A stretch of DNA of 6,174 bases, taken from the NCBI GenBank assembly GCA_000434335.1, contig FR878212.1:1-6174 (forward strand), written 5' to 3'. Positions 1 to 6,158 of this stretch are shown in pieces. The notes below the pieces were generated by a model. It saw only the letters and a program-made list of their open reading frames with translations, was not told the origin of the DNA and did not search any database. The stretch's first letter is position 1, and every line of letters begins with the position of its first letter. A program made the translations under genes and the position numbers. This DNA is from Clostridium sp. CAG:492 (GTDB lineage: Bacteria > Bacillota > Clostridia > TANB77 > CAG-508).

Positions 1-7
1 TAACGCT

Positions 8-2611
8 TTATTCTCTTTCACCATAATAAGCTTGAAGCATTAATTCCTTAATTTCATGAACTAATGGAACACGTGGATTTGCAGTTGTACATTGGTCTTC
101 AAAAGCCATTTCTGATAATTTATCAACTTTTGCTAAGAATTCTTGCTCATCTACGCCTGCTTCTCTTAATGTTTTTGGAATATTTAAATCTCTATTTAAT
201 TCTTTTACAGCTTCTATTAAAGAATCTACACCTTGCTCTGTTGTTTTTGCTTTTAACCCTAATCTTTTAGCTATATCTGCATATTTTTGATCAGCTATAA
301 AATATTCGTATTTAGGGAATGACACAAATTTTGTTGGTTTTGTTGCATTATATCTTATTACATATGGAAGGATTATTGCATTTGCTCTTCCATGTGGTAT
401 GTGGAATTCTCCTCCTAATTTATGTGCTATTGAATGATTTACTCCTAAAAATGCATTAGAAAACGCCATTCCAGCTATACAACTTGCATTATGCATTTTT
501 TCTCTTGCATATTGATTATCTCCGTTGTTATATGCCTCTCTAATATTTTTATATACTAACTCAATCGCTTTCATTGCTAAACCATCTGTAAAATCTGATG
601 CCATATTAGAAACATATGACTCTAAACCGTGTGTTAAAACATCCATACCAGTATCTGCTGTTACGCTCTTTGGTAAGCTTTTAACTAAATCTGGATCAAT
701 TATTGCTACATCTGGTGTTAATTCGTAATCTGCTAAAGGATATTTTTTATTTATTTTTTTATCTGTTATAACAGCAAAAGATGTAACTTCTGATCCTGTT
801 CCAGAAGTTGTTGGAATACAAACCATTTTTGCCTTTTCACCTAATTTTGGAAATTTGTATGTACGCTTACGAATATCCATAAATTTAAGTTTTAATCCCT
901 CTGCATCTGCTTCTGGGTGCTCATAAAATAGCCACATTCCTTTAGCTGCATCAATAGGACTTCCTCCACCTATTGCTATAATTACATCAGGATTAAATGT
1001 ATTCATCATTTCAACACCTTTTTTTATTGTATCAAAAGACGGATCTGGTTCAACCTCTGCAAATATCTCTGAATGCACATATTGAGATCTTTTTCTTAAA
1101 TGATATAAAATTTTATCAACATAACCTAATTTAACCATACCTGGATCAGTTACAATAAAAGCTCTTGAAATATCTTGCATTTTTTCTAAGTATGCTATTG
1201 ATCCAGCTTCAAAATATATTTTTTCTGGAACTTTAAACCATTGCATATTAACTCTCCTTTTTGCTACTCTTTTTATATTTATTAAATTAACTGATGATAC
1301 ATTAGCAGTTGTAGAATTTCCTCCAAATGTTCCACAACCAAGTGTAAGTGATGGCATATTTGTATTATAAATATCTCCTATTGCACCATGTGTTGATGGT
1401 GAATTTACTATAATTCTTCCTGCTTTTACAGTTTCTGCAAATTTTTCTATAGTATTTCTATCTTCTGAATGAATTACTGCTGAATGTCCTAATCCACCAA
1501 ATTCTAACAATTTTTCTGCTAATTTTATTCCTTCATCTGAATTATTTACAATATAATAAGCCAATACTGGACTTAATTTTTCCTTTGAAAATGGATATTC
1601 AATTCCAACTCCATTTTCTTTTAGCACTAAAACTTTAGTATCTTGTGGTACTTCAATTCCTGCTCCTTTTGCAATATTATATGGACTTTTTCCAACAATA
1701 TCTGCATTTAATGCACAACCTTTTTCTTCAATAAACATACTTCCTCGTAATTTTTTAGTTTCACTATCACTTAAGAAATAGCATCCTGCATCTTTCATTA
1801 AAGCTTCAAATTCCTTTTGAATATCTTTATCTATTATTACAGATTGTTCTGATGCACAAATCATCCCATTATCAAATGACTTAGACATAACTAAATCATT
1901 TACAGATGTTTTCAATTTTGCTGTTTTATCTATATAACAAGGAACATTTCCTGGTCCAACACCTAATGCTGGCTTACCAGATGAATATGCTGCTTTTACC
2001 ATTCCGGTTCCACCAGTTGCCAATATTAAATTAACATCTGGATGATGCATTAACATATTTGTTGCTGTTATAGATGGCTCTTCAATCCATAAAATACAAT
2101 TTTCAGGTGCACCAGCTTTTATAGCTGCATCTCTAACTATTTTGGCTGCAGCAACACTACATTTTTGCGCTGATGGATGAAATCCAAAAATTATTACATT
2201 TCTTGTTTTAGCTGAAATAATTGATTTAAACATTGTTGTTGAAGTTGGATTAGTTACAGGTGTTACACCTGCGATAATTCCTATTGGCTCTGCTATTTCT
2301 TCATAACCTTCTTCTTCATTTTCATTTATTACACCAACTGTTTTATCATATTTTATACTATGATAAATATATTCTGTCGCAAACATATTCTTTGTTATTT
2401 TATCTTCATAAATTCCTCTTCCAGTTTCTTCAACTGCCATTTTTGCAAGTTCCATATGATGTTCTAATCCTGCCATAGACATCGCTTTAACAATATTATT
2501 TACTTGCTCTTGGTCAAGTTTTAAGTATTCCTCAGATGCTTTTTTAGCTCTTTCTACTAAACTATCAATCATCTTTTTTACTTTGTTATCATCAGTAATT
2601 TCGTTTGACAT
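8..2611 (-). CDS. adhE: Bifunctional acetaldehyde-CoA/alcohol dehydrogenase AdhE
   Basis: This cytosolic enzyme reduces acetyl-CoA to acetaldehyde and then to ethanol, using two NADH, and so closes the redox balance of fermentation. At 867 residues it has the normal full length for the family. The N-terminal aldehyde dehydrogenase half (about 1-445) carries the catalytic cysteine C252 in the motif ICASEQ, and a glycine-rich ATGGTGMV at 198-205. The C-terminal iron-dependent alcohol dehydrogenase half starts near 456. It has the nucleotide-binding GGGSPID (548-554) and the iron ligands D657, H661, H726 and H740 in DVLTH and HIPHG contexts. The halves are joined by the family's usual KRR.NM.WFKVP linker. 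The ATG at 2611 is preceded by a strong AAAGGAGG at the right distance. AdhE of this type forms helical filaments (spirosomes) in other bacteria. Its codon use looks less AT-extreme than its neighbours, which fits high expression. It is separated from the sporulation genes by a terminator and its own promoter. Identification is very secure. Confidence 0.98.
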   Translation of the reverse strand: MSNEITDDNKVKKMIDSLVERAKKASEEYLKLDQEQVNNIVKAMSMAGLEHHMELAKMAVEETGRGIYEDKITKNMFATEYIYHSIKYDKTVGVINENEEEGYEEIAEPIGIIAGVTPVTNPTSTTMFKSIISAKTRNVIIFGFHPSAQKCSVAAAKIVRDAAIKAGAPENCILWIEEPSITATNMLMHHPDVNLILATGGTGMVKAAYSSGKPALGVGPGNVPCYIDKTAKLKTSVNDLVMSKSFDNGMICASEQSVIIDKDIQKEFEALMKDAGCYFLSDSETKKLRGSMFIEEKGCALNADIVGKSPYNIAKGAGIEVPQDTKVLVLKENGVGIEYPFSKEKLSPVLAYYIVNNSDEGIKLAEKLLEFGGLGHSAVIHSEDRNTIEKFAETVKAGRIIVNSPSTHGAIGDIYNTNMPSLTLGCGTFGGNSTTANVSSVNLINIKRVAKRRVNMQWFKVPEKIYFEAGSIAYLEKMQDISRAFIVTDPGMVKLGYVDKILYHLRKRSQYVHSEIFAEVEPDPSFDTIKKGVEMMNTFNPDVIIAIGGGSPIDAAKGMWLFYEHPEADAEGLKLKFMDIRKRTYKFPKLGEKAKMVCIPTTSGTGSEVTSFAVITDKKINKKYPLADYELTPDVAIIDPDLVKSLPKSVTADTGMDVLTHGLESYVSNMASDFTDGLAMKAIELVYKNIREAYNNGDNQYAREKMHNASCIAGMAFSNAFLGVNHSIAHKLGGEFHIPHGRANAIILPYVIRYNATKPTKFVSFPKYEYFIADQKYADIAKRLGLKAKTTEQGVDSLIEAVKELNRDLNIPKTLREAGVDEQEFLAKVDKLSEMAFEDQCTTANPRVPLVHEIKELMLQAYYGERE
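1244..1259 (-). promoter_or_regulatory. Possible internal ribosome binding site and start inside adhE
   Basis: On the minus strand AAGGAGAG (1259-1252) is followed after five bases by an in-frame ATG (1246-1244), which is Met456 of AdhE. A start here would give a 412-residue protein consisting of the whole iron alcohol dehydrogenase domain and nothing else. The motif is made by the codons for Lys-Arg-Arg-Val in the inter-domain linker. Because this linker is conserved in the family and AGG/AGA codons are common in AT-rich genomes, it may be coincidence. Confidence 0.3.
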
Positions 2612-2616
2612 AAATG

Positions 2617-2624
2617 CCCTCCTT
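2617..2624 (-). promoter_or_regulatory. adhE ribosome binding site
   Basis: AAAGGAGG on the minus strand lies six to seven bases before the adhE ATG. It is a near-perfect Shine-Dalgarno sequence, consistent with a highly translated fermentation enzyme, and it fixes the start at 2611. Confidence 0.85.
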
Positions 2625-2643
2625 TTATCTATTGTTTTATTGA

Positions 2644-2672
2644 ATTATATTAATAAAAATTATAAAAGTCAA
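2644..2672 (-). promoter_or_regulatory. Vegetative (sigma-A) promoter of adhE
   Basis: On the minus strand TTGACT (2672-2667) and TATAAT (2649-2644) are separated by exactly 17 bases, matching the housekeeping consensus at 11 of 12 positions. The expected start of transcription is near 2637, giving a leader of about 25 bases that contains only the ribosome binding site, so there is no room for a riboswitch. I looked for a Rex (redox repressor) operator around it and found none that is convincing. Confidence 0.85.
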
Positions 2673-2710
2673 ATAAATTTCATCGACCTTTTTTGGCAGA
2701 ATAATATATC

Positions 2711-2755
2711 AGAAAAAAGATAGTTACATTATTATATTATAACTACCTTTTTTCT
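2711..2755 (-). terminator. Hairpin terminator after the SpoIVFB-like gene
   Basis: Positions 2711-2726 and 2740-2755 form a 16-base-pair stem with one G-T wobble and a 13-base loop. The stem starts with an A6 run and ends with a T6 run, so it has the form of an intrinsic terminator in either direction, although its GC content is low. It lies about 40 bases past the stop of the M50 gene and upstream of the adhE promoter, so it insulates adhE from the sporulation operon. Confidence 0.75.
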
Positions 2756-2793
2756 ACTTGTTTATAAAAATCTCATTGGTTAATTTATTACAA

Positions 2794-3417
2794 TCACTTT
2801 TCTAATAAACTATATAACCTCAATTTACTTTTTACATATAGTGATTCTTTTATTTTCAAATAACACAAATATCCCATAATTAAAACCAATCCCCAATTAT
2901 GCACATATAACACTAGTAAACTACATCCAAACAGTAATATTGATAAACTTATAGTTGATACAACTTCTGTAATTTTATATGCCTTTGCTCTTCCACAAAA
3001 AATACACAATACGCTTTTTAATATTCTACCTCCATCTAGTGGATAAATTGGAATTAGGTTTATAATTACTAATAATAAATTTATATACATAATATCAACT
3101 TTAAAGAAACATATCATTCCCAAAATAAAATTAATTAAAGGACCTGCTATGTATATTATTATTTTTTTTAGCTCTAGTATGTTTGATTTTAATATCTTTT
3201 TATTATAATCTACTATTGGATTTATAAATGATATTGAAAATCCTATTGGCTTAACTTCCAGTACTGATGGTTTAAACCCTAAACATACACCAGTAATTAG
3301 ATGTGCCATTTCGTGTAAAAATGCAAATATCATTAGTAATATGTATAATTTTATCTGATTTGTTAGAAAAAATATTAATGCAAATATTAATATTTTTAAA
3401 TCTACCTTTATTTGCAT
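2794..3417 (-). CDS. spoIVFB: SpoIVFB-like M50 intramembrane metalloprotease
   Basis: This is a site-2-protease-type zinc protease that cuts substrates inside the membrane. The Bacillus SpoIVFB activates pro-sigma-K in the mother cell. The 207 residues are very hydrophobic, with about six membrane segments. The zinc motif HEMAH is at 35-39, the family AGPLIN motif at 91-96, and the third ligand region reads NLIPIYPLDGGR at 120-131. N120, P123, P126 and D128 have the spacing of the catalytic N..P..P.D motif of SpoIVFB. After residue about 190 there is only a short basic tail. The CBS domain found in the roughly 290-residue Bacillus protein is missing. The gene follows the SpoIVFA-like gene by 51 bases, the classic spoIVFA-spoIVFB order, and is the last of the operon. 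The start is the ATG at 3417. Its AAAAGGAG lies 13 bases upstream, unusually far, although an intervening AAGTGAT could also pair with 16S rRNA. Family is certain; the role in sigma-K processing is inferred. Confidence 0.88.
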   Translation of the reverse strand: MQIKVDLKILIFALIFFLTNQIKLYILLMIFAFLHEMAHLITGVCLGFKPSVLEVKPIGFSISFINPIVDYNKKILKSNILELKKIIIYIAGPLINFILGMICFFKVDIMYINLLLVIINLIPIYPLDGGRILKSVLCIFCGRAKAYKITEVVSTISLSILLFGCSLLVLYVHNWGLVLIMGYLCYLKIKESLYVKSKLRLYSLLEK

Positions 3418-3468
3418 ATCATCACTTATACTCCTTTTAATAATTCTATTTACAATTATAATTAAACT

Positions 3469-4437
3469 TTAAAACTGTAATAGATATTCTGGATTAACTG
3501 CTCTATTTTCCCTTCTAACTTCAAAATGCAAATGTGGTCCTGTTGCTTTTCCTGTTGACCCAACTTTTGCAATTTCCATTCCTTGATTTACTTTATCCCC
3601 CTCTTTTACAAGTAATTCACTACAATGAGCATATACAACAACTACATCATTATTTTGAATCTTTAAATGTATTCCGTAATCACCTTTTGAAGATGCTTCA
3701 ATTACAGTTCCATCCATAGCTGATATAATACTTGTTCCAGTAGTTGCACCTAAGTCAATTCCTTTATGATTTGCAGAAACAATTTCTGTTGAATTTCTTG
3801 TTCCAAATCTCGATGTTACTACACTATTTTGTAATGGATTTATAATATTAAAATTTGTTTTTATGTATTCTGCATCACTTTTCATTTCATCATCTGCTGT
3901 AATAAAGTTAGCAGTTTTTTCTATAAAATCTTCTGTACTTCCACCTATCCCAAGTTCCATATTTTGATTACTTGATTGCTCTTGAACTTCAGTAACATTC
4001 TGATTTCCATCATCTGTATTTGAATTTTCATTTTGAGTTTGTTCACTACTTTTATCATCTTGATTTTGATTATTTTCATTATTTTGTGATTCTTGTTTTT
4101 GTTCACCTTCATTATTTTTATTTAATTTTTTATCTATATCCTCTAATTTTGCACATACATCTGTATATATTTTATTAAAATTCACATCATAATTTAATAC
4201 ACTATTAATATTTGAAATATATATTTTTATTTTCTCATTTGGAGAATTTTTCACATAGTACATTCCACAATATATTAACAAACACACCAATATTTGAATA
4301 AACATTTTTTTAACTTTTGAAGTTGGTTCGCTTTTTGTAAAATTATCACTTGATATTCGTAAATCTGTATTCCTGCGTCTTTCTAAAACATCCTCTGCTC
4401 TTCTAATACGCTCTTCATCACTAATCAATCTATCCAT
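3469..4437 (-). CDS. spoIVFA: Membrane-anchored M23 (LytM) peptidase, SpoIVFA-like
   Basis: This 322-residue protein has a charged, Arg/Glu-rich cytosolic segment (1-43) and one membrane segment (about 45-61). A region with a short coiled-coil-like stretch follows, then a low-complexity Gln/Asn/Glu linker (about 107-160), and a C-terminal LytM domain (about 200-320). The domain retains the usual zinc site: H224 and D228 in HKGIDLG, H271 in YAHCSEL, and H302 and H304 in GPHLHFEV. The linker would place the domain outside the cell membrane, in the space facing the forespore if made in the mother cell. In Bacillus, SpoIVFA tethers and inhibits SpoIVFB and is cleaved by forespore signalling proteases. 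The layout and adjacency to the M50 gene match that pair. Unlike the Bacillus protein, which is regarded as catalytically degenerate, this one could be an active peptidoglycan hydrolase. SpoIIQ has a similar architecture and is the main alternative. The ATG at 4437 has only a weak, distant AAGGA. Confidence 0.8.
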   Translation of the reverse strand: MDRLISDEERIRRAEDVLERRRNTDLRISSDNFTKSEPTSKVKKMFIQILVCLLIYCGMYYVKNSPNEKIKIYISNINSVLNYDVNFNKIYTDVCAKLEDIDKKLNKNNEGEQKQESQNNENNQNQDDKSSEQTQNENSNTDDGNQNVTEVQEQSSNQNMELGIGGSTEDFIEKTANFITADDEMKSDAEYIKTNFNIINPLQNSVVTSRFGTRNSTEIVSANHKGIDLGATTGTSIISAMDGTVIEASSKGDYGIHLKIQNNDVVVVYAHCSELLVKEGDKVNQGMEIAKVGSTGKATGPHLHFEVRRENRAVNPEYLLQF

Positions 4438-4493
4438 ATTAATAGCATCATTCCTTATCTAAAAAGTATCTCACTATTAATATATGTTTAGTA

Positions 4494-4796
4494 TTAAAAT
4501 ATAATGCTTACAATTAATAATAATCCTAAAATTGCACTTGTACATTTTAATCTTCTTAATTTTCTTTTTACATTTGTATTATCAGGCTCTGTTTCTTTTA
4601 AATAATCAGCTATTATCAATTCTGCTTCTTTAATTACAAATTTTTTGTCATCCTCAGTTCTTTCATTTATATTTTTAAATTTATTTGAATACTCATGTTT
4701 TTTTGCTTTTTTATTTTCTTTTAATATAATTATAGCCTCCTCAATTGTATTAGATGGTACATCCTTTATTCTTATAATATTTCTCATATTTTCCAT
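4494..4796 (-). CDS. Unrecognised 100-residue protein with C-terminal membrane anchor
   Basis: I do not recognise this family. The first part (1-67) is charged and predicted helical, including segments like NTIEEAIIILKEN (16-28) and KFVIKEAELIIADYLKE (52-68). A basic cluster, KRKLRRLK (77-84), precedes one short hydrophobic segment (85-100) that runs to the very end, so the protein is probably tail-anchored with its N-terminal part in the cytosol. There is no signal peptide and no metal or catalytic motif. The reading frame is believable as a gene: GGAGG (4810-4806) stands nine bases before the ATG, it lies 54 bases after yyaC and 56 bases before the SpoIVFA-like gene, and the protein composition is ordinary. 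The context suggests a role in sporulation, perhaps at the mother-cell membrane. It is not BofA, which has two membrane segments and is otherwise different. Met4 is a possible alternative start. Confidence 0.75.
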   Translation of the reverse strand: MENMRNIIRIKDVPSNTIEEAIIILKENKKAKKHEYSNKFKNINERTEDDKKFVIKEAELIIADYLKETEPDNTNVKRKLRRLKCTSAILGLLLIVSIIF

Positions 4797-4850
4797 ACCT
4801 ATATACCTCCTAAAATTTATATATAGATATTTTTTCCATATTTTGTATTG

Positions 4851-5363
4851 TTATTCAAAAGTTTTTATAATTCCATCAGAAATTTTTTTTGACAAGTCCA
4901 TTATTTTTGATAATGAAATATTTTGCAAACATCTAAAATTAAGTTCATTATCATTGTAATCTTTACCAACAACTACTTTTATTCCTATATCGCCTATTTT
5001 TTTCTTACTTTTATTAAGACCTCTTCCTATTATAATTCCATCATCTGCAATATATATGTTTCCAATTTCACTTTCTGCAGACAGAGCAGCATCTATTGCT
5101 ACAACATATGGATTTTTATATTTTAATTTTATTTCTCTTATTTTTTGACTCATATTACTAAATGTTAAATTTTCATTTAGGTCTCCATATACATTAAAAT
5201 TTTTATCTACGCCTTTTAATAAAGAACCTGTAATTGGTCCTATGCAATCTCCAATAACTCTGTCTGTACCTATACAACAGAAAACTATGTTATTGCCTTT
5301 ATTCTGCGTGATTTTTGATTTTAGTTTTTTTATAAAATTTATATAATTTTCATCCTCTTTCAA
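4851..5363 (-). CDS. yyaC: YyaC/DUF1256 family GPR-like sporulation protein
   Basis: This is a homologue of YyaC (DUF1256), small proteins related to the germination protease GPR, which degrades small acid-soluble spore proteins. A peptidase role is inferred from that kinship. From the start I choose, the product has 170 residues. The glycine-rich motif CIGTDRVIGDCIGP (30-43) carries D34 and D39. A second conserved acidic site, D91, sits in VVAIDAAL; these match the positions of the paired aspartates of the GPR fold. The hydrogenase maturation proteases share this fold and are the other possibility, but the motif favours YyaC. I choose TTG at 5363 because GGAGG lies six bases before it. A longer frame opens at a TTG at 5381 (176 residues), but that start would place the GGAGG inside the coding region and has no site of its own. 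It is the first gene of the four-gene sporulation group, just behind a sigma-E-like promoter. Confidence 0.88.
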   Translation of the reverse strand: MKEDENYINFIKKLKSKITQNKGNNIVFCCIGTDRVIGDCIGPITGSLLKGVDKNFNVYGDLNENLTFSNMSQKIREIKLKYKNPYVVAIDAALSAESEIGNIYIADDGIIIGRGLNKSKKKIGDIGIKVVVGKDYNDNELNFRCLQNISLSKIMDLSKKISDGIIKTFE

Positions 5364-5374
5364 AATTTTCCTCC
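5361..5374 (-). promoter_or_regulatory. Ribosome binding site that decides the yyaC start
   Basis: GGAGG (5374-5370) is separated by six bases from TTG (5363-5361). The first in-frame start codon, TTG at 5381, lies upstream of this site and would have a leader of only a few bases from the candidate promoter. The downstream TTG is therefore the likelier start. Confidence 0.7.
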
Positions 5375-5393
5375 ATATCAATTCTTTATATTA

Positions 5394-5422
5394 AGAATAT
5401 GTAGAAAAATTTATTTATATTC
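5394..5422 (-). promoter_or_regulatory. Candidate sigma-E (mother-cell) promoter of the sporulation operon
   Basis: On the minus strand GAATATA (5422-5416) and CATATTCT (5401-5394) are 14 bases apart. Against the Bacillus sigma-E consensus as I recall it (KMATATT, 14-15 bases, CATACAMT) they match at 6 of 7 and 6 of 8 positions. The predicted transcript would start near 5387, some 24 bases before the TTG of yyaC. The AT-richness makes chance matches easy, but the position, spacing and sporulation content of the operon all agree. The Bacillus spoIVF operon is itself sigma-E dependent. Confidence 0.45.
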
Positions 5423-5428
5423 ATTCAA

Positions 5429-5500
5429 AAAAAATAAAAAGAGCTTTCAAAATTATACAAATAGGCATACTACCTAATAATTATAATTTTGTGCTCTTTT
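5429..5500 (-). terminator. Hairpin terminator after tag
   Basis: Positions 5437-5457 and 5482-5500 pair in two stem blocks (AAAAGAGC with GCTCTTTT, and CAAAATTATA with TATAATTTTG) separated by a small bulge. Inside the 24-base loop TAGG (5462-5465) can pair with CCTA (5473-5476), giving a tiered hairpin. On the minus strand the stem runs into a long T-rich tract (down to about 5427), so it terminates the tag transcript. It begins only 15 bases past the tag stop and leaves the sporulation promoter just downstream. Confidence 0.8.
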
Positions 5501-5514
5501 AAATTTAAATATTA

Positions 5515-6057
5515 TTATTGATTTTTAAATAAAAAACAATTTTCGTCATGAGAATAAATTACACCTATTGCCTGTAAATACGAGTATATTATTGTTGATC
5601 CAACAAATTTCATTCCTCTTTTTTGCAAATCTTTTGAAATTTTATCTGATAATTCAGATGTTGTTTTATTAACTTCATATATTGTTTTATCTTGAGTAAA
5701 TTGTTTTAAATAATTGTGAAATGTTCCATATTCTGTTTGTATATTTTTAAATATTTTAGCATTAATTATACTAGCGTTAATTTTTAATTTATTTCTTACT
5801 ATTTTTTCGTTTAATAATAATTCATTTATTTTTTTGCTATCATAATTACATATTTTATCAATATCAAAATTATCATATGCTTTTTCAAAATCCGCTCTTT
5901 TATTTAATATACACTCCCACGAAAGCCCTGCTTGAAATGATTCTAATATTAACATTTCAAATAAATATTTTTCATTAAAATTAGGTTTACACCATTCTTC
6001 ATCATGGTATTTTATATATAGTGGATTTTTTAAATTACACCATTTACATCTACTCAT
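5515..6057 (-). CDS. tag: DNA-3-methyladenine glycosylase I (Tag)
   Basis: Tag is a cytosolic base-excision repair enzyme that removes 3-methyladenine from alkylated DNA. The 180 residues match the family's length (E. coli Tag is 187) and its landmarks in order: RCKWC at the N-terminus, PLYIKYHDEEW (12-22), LESFQAGLSW (38-47), which contains E39 at the place of the E. coli catalytic Glu38, and KRGMKFVGSTIIYSYLQA (146-163). The structural zinc ligands are all present: C4, H18, H170 and C174, the last pair keeping the HxxxC spacing. Slightly unusual are extra cysteines at 7 and 23, the latter where a glycine is common. The ATG at 6057 has GGAGG eight bases upstream. The gene has its own promoter candidate and terminator, so it appears to be a single-gene unit unrelated to the sporulation operon behind it. 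Confidence 0.96.
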   Translation of the reverse strand: MSRCKWCNLKNPLYIKYHDEEWCKPNFNEKYLFEMLILESFQAGLSWECILNKRADFEKAYDNFDIDKICNYDSKKINELLLNEKIVRNKLKINASIINAKIFKNIQTEYGTFHNYLKQFTQDKTIYEVNKTTSELSDKISKDLQKRGMKFVGSTIIYSYLQAIGVIYSHDENCFLFKNQ

Positions 6058-6131
6058 AAAGTGTTCCTCCTTCTTATTCTAGAAAGTCTTTTCAATGTTT
6101 TGGTATATCTATCTAATTGTATTTTACCGTT

Positions 6132-6158
6132 ATTATCACATTTTTTACATACTTTCAA
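6132..6158 (-). promoter_or_regulatory. Candidate promoter of tag
   Basis: On the minus strand TTGAAA (6158-6153) is followed by GATAAT (6137-6132) preceded by TGT, an extended -10 form, with a 15-base spacer. A TAATAA at 6135-6130 would give a 17-base spacer but a poorer -10. The leader to the tag ATG would be about 70 bases. It is plausible but not unique in such AT-rich DNA. Confidence 0.45.

Noticed and set aside
64..728. Plus-strand open frames opposite the adhE 3' half (64-270 and 525-728)
   Set aside because: They are antisense to a well-supported coding region, have compositions typical of reverse-frame translation (rich in Leu and Ile or without any motif), and lack ribosome binding sites.
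2688..2697. CCTTTTTTGG, an approximate palindrome between the terminator and the adhE promoter
   Set aside because: It is short, A/T-tract based, and matches no bacterial operator I know; chance is sufficient in this composition.
2774..2791. Rex-like operator (TTGGTTAATTTATTACAA) upstream of adhE
   Set aside because: It resembles the Rex palindrome only at its outer bases, the two halves are not symmetric, and it lies more than 100 bases upstream of the adhE promoter, beyond a terminator.
3418..3440. Alternative starts GTG/ATG between the ribosome binding site and the M50 gene start
   Set aside because: These codons are better spaced from AAAAGGAG but are out of frame with the protease and run into a stop within a few codons.
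4021..4125. Repetitive coding stretch in the M23 gene as a possible tandem repeat or insertion
   Set aside because: It encodes a Gln/Asn/Glu-rich linker with no fixed repeat unit, usual for spacers between a membrane segment and a LytM domain in AT-rich genomes.
4645..5126. Plus-strand open frames opposite the small membrane protein and yyaC (4645-4959, 4923-5126)
   Set aside because: They are Phe/Ile/Ser-rich shadows of AT-rich minus-strand genes, without ribosome binding sites or recognisable domains.
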